From Cunninghamia lanceolata (taxonomy: Eukaryota; Streptophyta; Pinopsida; Cupressales; Cupressaceae), in contig BSBN01001017.1 of assembly GCA_027924645.1 (NCBI GenBank), forward strand, positions 3,994,501 to 4,058,500: a stretch of 64,000 nt of DNA, written 5' to 3'. The translations under genes were made by a program, and so were the position numbers. Shown in pieces: positions 58,342-64,000 of the stretch (positions are counted from its first letter, which is position 1; each line of letters opens with the position of its first letter). Under the pieces are notes generated by a model, which was not told the origin of the DNA, did no database searches, and was given only the letters and a program-made list of their open reading frames with translations.

Positions 58342-61300
58342 CTAGTTCATCACCGAAGGGGCCATGACCCCTAACTTCTCCCGGAGATATTCAAAAGAGT
58401 CCTTGGGAAGAGGTTTAGTAAAGATATCTGCAATCTGATCCTTGGAGGGAACATACTCCAATCTGACTTCTTCCTTGTTCACTTGTTCTCTCAAGAAGTG
58501 AAACTTGATAGATATGTGCTTAGTCTTAGAATGCAATACTGGATTCTTAGAAATATTAATTGCACTTGAATTATCACAGAAAATTGTGATAGGCTCCTCA
58601 TATTCAACTTTAATGTCTCTTAGCATCTGCTTCATCCATAAGATTTGAGTGCAACTACCTGCTGCTGCAATGTATTCTGCTTCAGTTGTAGACAGAGATA
58701 TTGCATCTTGTTTCTTGCTTAACCAAGAAACCAATCTCTTCCCCAAAAAGAATGCTCCACCACTAGTGCTCTTCCGATCATCCACATCTCCTGCCCAATC
58801 TGCATCTGTGTAAGCATGAAGGGAGAAATCCGGATCTCTAGGGTACCATAGACCATACTCAACTGTTCCTTTCAAGTACCTAAAAATTCTTTTGATTGCC
58901 ATAACATGAGATTCTCTAGGATCAGCCTGGAATCTTGCCACAAGACCAACAGCCTGCATTATATCTGGTCTAGTCTGAGTGAGATACAACAATCCACCAA
59001 TCATTGATCTATACTTTGTCTGATCTGCCTTTGGGGAGTCATCATCTTTGCTCAACTTACATCCAGTTGCCATGGGAGTGTTCATTGGTTTTGAATCTTC
59101 CATACCAAATTTCCTTAACAATTCTTTCACATATTTGGTCTGAGAAATGAAGATTCCTTTCTTTGTTTGAGTAATTTGCAGACCCAAGAAGAAATTCATT
59201 TCACCAAACATAAACATTTCAAACTCACTTTTCATCTGATTTGCAAAAGTTTTACACATATTATCTCTTCCTCCAAAAATGATATCATCCACAAACACTT
59301 CAATAATCAAAATGTTTTCATGATCAATTTTGAAATATAAGTTACTGTCAGCAGTACCTTTGTTGAATCCAATCTACACAAGATGCTTATCCAACCTTTC
59401 ATACCATGCTCTTGGGGCTTGCTTTAGTCCATACAATGCTTTTTTTAACTTGCAGACCATATCATCATTATCAGACAATTGAAATCCATCCGGTTGTTCA
59501 ATGTAAACTTCTTCTTCCAGATCACCATTTAGGAAAGCAGACTTGACATCCATCTGATATACCTTGAAGTCTTTGAAGGCAGCAAATGCAAGAAGTAATC
59601 TGACTGCTTCAATTCTTGCCACCGGAGCAAAAGTCTCTTCAAAGTCAATTCCTTCTATTTGAGAGTACCCTTTGCAGACCAATCTAGCTTTGTTTCTGAT
59701 TACTTCACCAGCTTCATTTAGTTTGTTCCGGAAGACCCACTTGGTTCCAATTACATTCCTGTCTCTAGGTCTGGGAACAAGATCCCAAGTATGATTTTTC
59801 TCAATTTGCATCAATTCATCTTCCATTGCTTTGGTCCAGTTTTCATCATTGCAGGCTTCATTTATTGTTTTAGGTTCAATCTTTGAAATCAGACAACATT
59901 CATCCTGATTTTGAGCAACATTCCTTCTAGTTTGTACACCTTTGCTTCTGTCACCTATGATCTGATCTTCAGAGTGGTTCAGTCTTACATACCTTGGAAT
60001 TTTGGGAGTATCCTGCACTGCTGTTTCTTGATCAGGCTCATTCAAACCTATCTCTTCTTCCTGATTTACCGGATCAGGCTGACTCTGTCTCACCAGAGAG
60101 GATTGAGTTCCTTGAACACTGTCTTGGTCATCTTCATCAAACTCATAAAATCTTGAAGGCTTCTCAATTCCTTCATCAACTTTCACATTGGTGCTTTCTA
60201 TCATCTTCCTCAATCTCTTATTGTAACACCGGTATGCTTTGCTTTGAGTGGAGTAACTCAAGAAAATTCCTTCATCACTTCTAGCATCAAACTTTCCTAG
60301 ATCTTCATCTCTTTTAATATAACACTTGCTACCAAATACTCTGAAATATTTCACAGTAGGAGTGATGCCAAACCAGAGTTCATAGGGGGTCTTACCGGTG
60401 TTGTTTCTGATTTGAACTCGATTGAGAGTGTAGACTGCAGTGCTGATAGCTTCTTTCCAAAACATTTGAGGAACATTTGCTTCCAACATCATTGTCCTGG
60501 CAGCTTCCTGGATGGTCTGGTTCTTTCTCTCAACTACTCCATTCTGCTGTGGAGTCCTAGGAGCAGACAACTGTCTCCTTATACCCTGCTTCTCACAAAA
60601 GTCAATGAACTCACCAGATGTAAATTCACCACCTCTATCAGACCTTAGACACTTTAGTTTCAATCCGGTTTGATTCTCTACCATAGCTTTGAAGATTTTA
60701 AACTTCTCAAATGCTTCTGATTTTTCTTTTAGAAAGGTAACCCACATCATCCGGGAATGATCATCAATTAACAACATGAAATATCTATCACCTTGCAGAC
60801 TCTTGATTCTTGTTGGACCACAGAGATCAGTATGTACTAATTCCAACAATCCGGTAGAAGACTGATCTTGGCTTTTGAAAGAGACTCTGCTTTGTTTACC
60901 TAGCTGACATTCTTTGCACAAACTATTTGTAGGTTTCATCAATTTTGGAAGATCTCTTACAGCTTGAGTATTGCTTATCTTGATGATGTTATCAAAATTT
61001 ACATGACACATTCTTCTATGCCATAACCAACTCTGATCAATTTGAACAAACAAACAACTTTTATTTGAACCAACCAGATGAAAGATATTACCTTTTGTCT
61101 GAGTACCGGATGCAATTTCAGTTCCGGAGCTTGTAAAGATTCTGCATTTTCCATTCTTGAACCGGAGATCATAGCCTTTGTCCACTAACTGACCAACACT
61201 GAGAAGATTGTGCTTCAATCCTTCAACATATAGTACGTTACCTGTTTTGCTCTTTCCATCAAAGGAAATAGTTCCCCTGCCTCTGATTCTGCCAGCAGAA

Positions 61301-62511
61301 TTGTCACCAAACTTTACCATTCCTCCTTCATACCTTTCCAAATTCAAGAACTTATTCTTGTCACCAGTCATATGGTGAGAACATCCACTGTCAATAACCC
61401 AATCATCCTTTTCTTCCACTTGAGCAGCCAAAGCTTTTTCAACAACTTTGTGATTGACAGATTCAGAGAGTATTGAATCTTCTTCCTTGATGGCAATAAA
61501 CACCCACTCATTTCCGGATTTGCTTCCTAGTTCTGATTCATCATCTGTTACTCCTTCATTGTCATCTTCTTCATGAACATAATAGCAATTCTTTTGAAAC
61601 CTTTGTTTGTTAGTATTAGACCTTGCAGATCTTTCCGGACATCTTGAAGCAAAATGACCAATCTTATTGCAGTTGAAACACTTAAAGGGTAGTTTTCCTT
61701 CATACTTACCGGATCCTCTTGGCAGTCTCTTTGCAATGAGGGCTTCAAGTTGAGCTGTTTCTGCTTCTTCTTCTTCCATGTCTCTTCTTGCTTGATCATA
61801 CCATGACATTTTCCTTGATGAGTTTTCTCCCGGATCAAATCTCTGTTTGCCTTTCACATAGGCACTGGCTTTGAAAGCAGATTCAGTCTTGGGAGGATCA
61901 TCTCCAAACTCGGTCATTTCAAATGCAGCTAGTTTGCCAGCCAGTTGTTCTCTTGTGACAGTTGTGTGGGCTCTGAATTCATCAATGGCAGCAACCTTGA
62001 TTTTGTAGGCAGCAGGAAGGGATCTTAGGATTTTGCAGACAATCTCATTTTCATCTAGAGTTCCACCAGCATTTCTAATTCCACATACCAGCTCATTCAC
62101 TCTTGGCATAAAGGTAGTGATGTTTTCATCATCTCTCATCTTCAATCTTTCAAATTTCCCTTTCAGACTTTGCAACCTTGCACTTTTGACAAACTCATCT
62201 CCTTCATACAGAAGTTCCAATTTAGTCAGGATCTCATATGCAGTTGGTAGGTCAATAACATTTGAGAGATCTGAGTCATTCAATGCGCTTAGAAGAGCTT
62301 CCTTGGTCCGCAGATTGTTTTCAGCTTCTGTGATTTCATTCAGAGTTGTCGGACCACCTTGTGGAGGTACATATGGTTTTGAAACCATAGCCAAGTATGC
62401 TTTTCCCATACATTCCAAGTGACACTTCATGCGACCCTTCCAGAGAGTGAAGTTGGTTCCATCAAACTTCGGACTATCCTTCTTGTATGACGACATCCTG
62501 GATCTCCTCAA
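58342..62511 (-). pseudogene. copia gag-pol polyprotein with one internal stop
   Basis: One frame of about 1390 codons broken only by TAG at 59374-59376. Gag is residues 1-300 ([13 protein letters not shown] near the start; zinc knuckle [14 protein letters not shown] about 277-290). Protease has [14 protein letters not shown] (about 370). Integrase has HRRMCH...CKECQLGKQ and D, D, E in [16 protein letters not shown] and NGVVERKN (about 560-662). RT starts near [13 protein letters not shown] and includes [20 protein letters not shown]; the stop follows ERLDKHLV, then IGFNKGTADSNLYFK and the active site FVDD in frame. RNase H has DADWAGDVDDRKSTSG, STTEAEYIAA and HSKTKHISIKFHFLRE. The product ends KLGVMAPSVMN. 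The ATG at 62511 or at 62496 ([10 protein letters not shown]) could be the start; the second fits copia gags better. All catalytic residues checked are present. Confidence 0.93.
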
Positions 62512-62539
62512 GCGGTTAAGCTCCTTTCAGAGGAACCTT

Positions 62540-62551
62540 GCTCTGATACCA
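62540..62551 (-). promoter_or_regulatory. primer-binding site of the copia element
   Basis: TGGTATCAGAGC on the minus strand, exact initiator tRNA-Met type, two bases inside the 5' LTR boundary at 62554. Confidence 0.94.
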
Positions 62552-62553
62552 AT

Positions 62554-63847
62554 TGTTGGATCTAGGGCATACAACTGAGAGGGGGGGGTGAATCAGTTGT
62601 ATAAAACTTCTTGTTCTTTCAAACACTTGATTCTTCGTTGTTAGTTGGCAGCATATCAATTAATCATCCATGAAAGCATAATACATAAACACAAGAGCAG
62701 ATAAACATCAACACATTGAACACCAAGATTTTGACGTGGAAAACCCGGTTAAGGGAAAAACCACGGGGTGATTAACCCAAGAATTATTCTCTGTTAGAAG
62801 AATAAAGAAGAATAAATGGCACATGCCAATTAGGGCTCACTGCCCGAGCACACTGCTCACAAAGAGGCCCACTGCCTACAAGGAGACACACTGTCTACAA
62901 AGTGATAAAAATCACAGTCTTGAACTGGAGAATGACATCTCTACCATGTCCGGATCAGTTCCATTTAAGCCCAAAAACCTCTGCTCTACCTTTCGCACTT
63001 CTCTTCGCTATGCCACACTCATCCACACAATCCACACATCGAAATGAACTCACAAACCGTTATTTATACAAGACATCGACTTAGGAACAAACATCTAAGT
63101 CGGCAAACAACCATAAGAGTATCCGCAAGATGAATAACACATCCGGTCGGCCACCACAAGAACATTCGCAGGATGAACAACTCATCCGATCGGCTAAACA
63201 GAGCAAGAACTTCATCCGGAAGAATAACTTCAATTCTGGGCTCTACTATCAATGCGGACCGACAACACAACCTCAACATGATCCAAGAACCTTCACAAGC
63301 CTGCCTGAATGACCAGGTACATCCGCACTTTCTTTATTTACTGGAATCTCTTCTCTTCCTTATCCGGAACTTCAAGAACACTGTCTGTCACCACTGTCAT
63401 ACTGCAAGAGGTACTTCCGGACCTCCAAATCATACACAAATCAGGATGACACATCACAAGGACATCCCAAACACTCCTTCCAATCTGCAGATTAGGATAA
63501 TACAATTCCGGACCTCACCGGACCTTTTGTGATCCTCTGTCACCTCTGGATACTTGCCGGAACCGGTTCTACACCGACAGCCACAACTCCTTCAGATCTT
63601 CATGCGGACCTCTGAAATCTTAACTGAAGAATCTCAAGACTCATATCTACAAACCCTTTAATCCGCATCCTCCGGTTCTCAACCTATACAATACATTTGC
63701 CTTCTTCTCATCACTGTTCTTCACTGTTCCTGACTGAGGCTAATTTTCTCAATGTCCTCAGCACACAGCTCATCCAATCCTTCTTGTCAATGCAATATGA
63801 GTATGTTGACATCAATGACAACACAGGCTCACCTCATACTTGCAACA
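62554..63847 (-). repeat. 5' LTR of the copia element
   Basis: 1294 bp, minus-strand start TGTTGCAAG at 63847. Contains the promoter and AAGATTTTGACGTGGAAAACC (plus sense, near 62727), a motif type common near LTR ends in plants. Confidence 0.95.
63061..63068 (-). promoter_or_regulatory. TATA box of the copia 5' LTR
   Basis: TATAAATA on the minus strand (context CTTGTATAAATAACGG), about 780 bases into the LTR and conserved at 57232-57239 in the 3' LTR. It would place R and U5 in the last 480 bases. Confidence 0.5.
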
Positions 63848-64000
63848 TATTTTGTTGATTGTTTTGAACTTCTTGTGTTGGGTTTAGCCTATTTCTCCTT
63901 GGAATTATTTCAACTACAACCAACTACTAGCCTTCTTGTCCAAGTTTTCTTTCTTGTTGTCTAATTTCTTGTCCTAAATCTTATTCATCATCTAAGACTT
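63848..64000. other. flank of the copia element
   Basis: After the TATTT target duplication the sequence is T-rich with no motif. It continues the pre-insertion locus that ends at 56722. Confidence 0.6.

Larger units (their letters stand above)
56723..63847 (-). mobile_element. nearly intact Ty1/copia retrotransposon
   Basis: 7125 bp with LTRs 62554-63847 (5') and 56723-58018 (3'), and target duplication TATTT at 56718-56722 and 63848-63852. LTRs run TGTTGCAAG to GATCCAACA on the minus strand. Primer-binding site, full gag-pol frame and purine tract are all present. I count about a dozen differences between the LTRs over about 1295 bp, so the insertion is young relative to everything else here. 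One in-frame stop (59374) is the only coding defect seen. Confidence 0.96.

Overview
The window is nuclear DNA from a large-genome land plant, most likely a gymnosperm (inferred). It is AT-rich. Several LTR retrotransposons carry plant-type primer-binding sites (initiator tRNA-Met or tRNA-Arg), and there are L1-type LINEs with a C-terminal plant RNase H, PLS-type PPR gene debris, and transposons nested inside transposons. No intact host gene, rRNA, functional tRNA or CRISPR array is visible. Almost everything recognisable is a mobile element or a decayed gene.

Layout. 1-8.2 kb: a non-autonomous LTR retrotransposon (1035-7835, 5-bp target duplication CCTCA) sits in a minus-strand open frame; its 3' LTR is split by a 5'-truncated LINE (4586-6971) with its own 12-bp target duplication. 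8.3-11.8 kb: a decayed, intron-containing plus-strand gene with a transposase-like core, interrupted by a probable solo LTR (9377-9796). 13.0-15.9 kb: eight tandem units of 358-359 bp. 18.1-21.7 kb: a minus-strand gene remnant of about eight exons with good splice sites and no family I can name, followed by a perfect 24-bp palindrome. 22.0-40.1 kb: a minus-strand chromovirus whose pol is almost entirely deleted, with a complete 12.1-kb plus-strand Tat/Ogre-like Ty3/gypsy element (25145-37292, target duplication TGTTG) inserted just behind its primer-binding site. 40.1-41.9 kb: protease fragment, primer-binding site and LTR of another minus-strand gypsy element. 45.4-50.4 kb: two LINE remnants. 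50.7-56.5 kb: SINE-like and tRNA-like debris, a PPR pseudogene and a gag remnant. 56.7-63.8 kb: a young, nearly intact minus-strand Ty1/copia element (target duplication TATTT) whose long frame is broken by one stop codon.

Two themes recur. Insertions can be ordered by nesting: LINE inside LTR inside open frame, and Tat element inside chromovirus inside gypsy remnant. Premature stops in old elements are nearly all TAG where CAG would fit, or TGA where CGA would fit, the pattern expected when methylated cytosines in CHG and CG contexts deaminate.

The best candidates for something undescribed are the multi-exon minus-strand gene (18093-21690), the transposase-like gene (8340-11848), the placement of a second RNase H upstream of reverse transcriptase in the Tat-like element, and the 359-bp tandem array.
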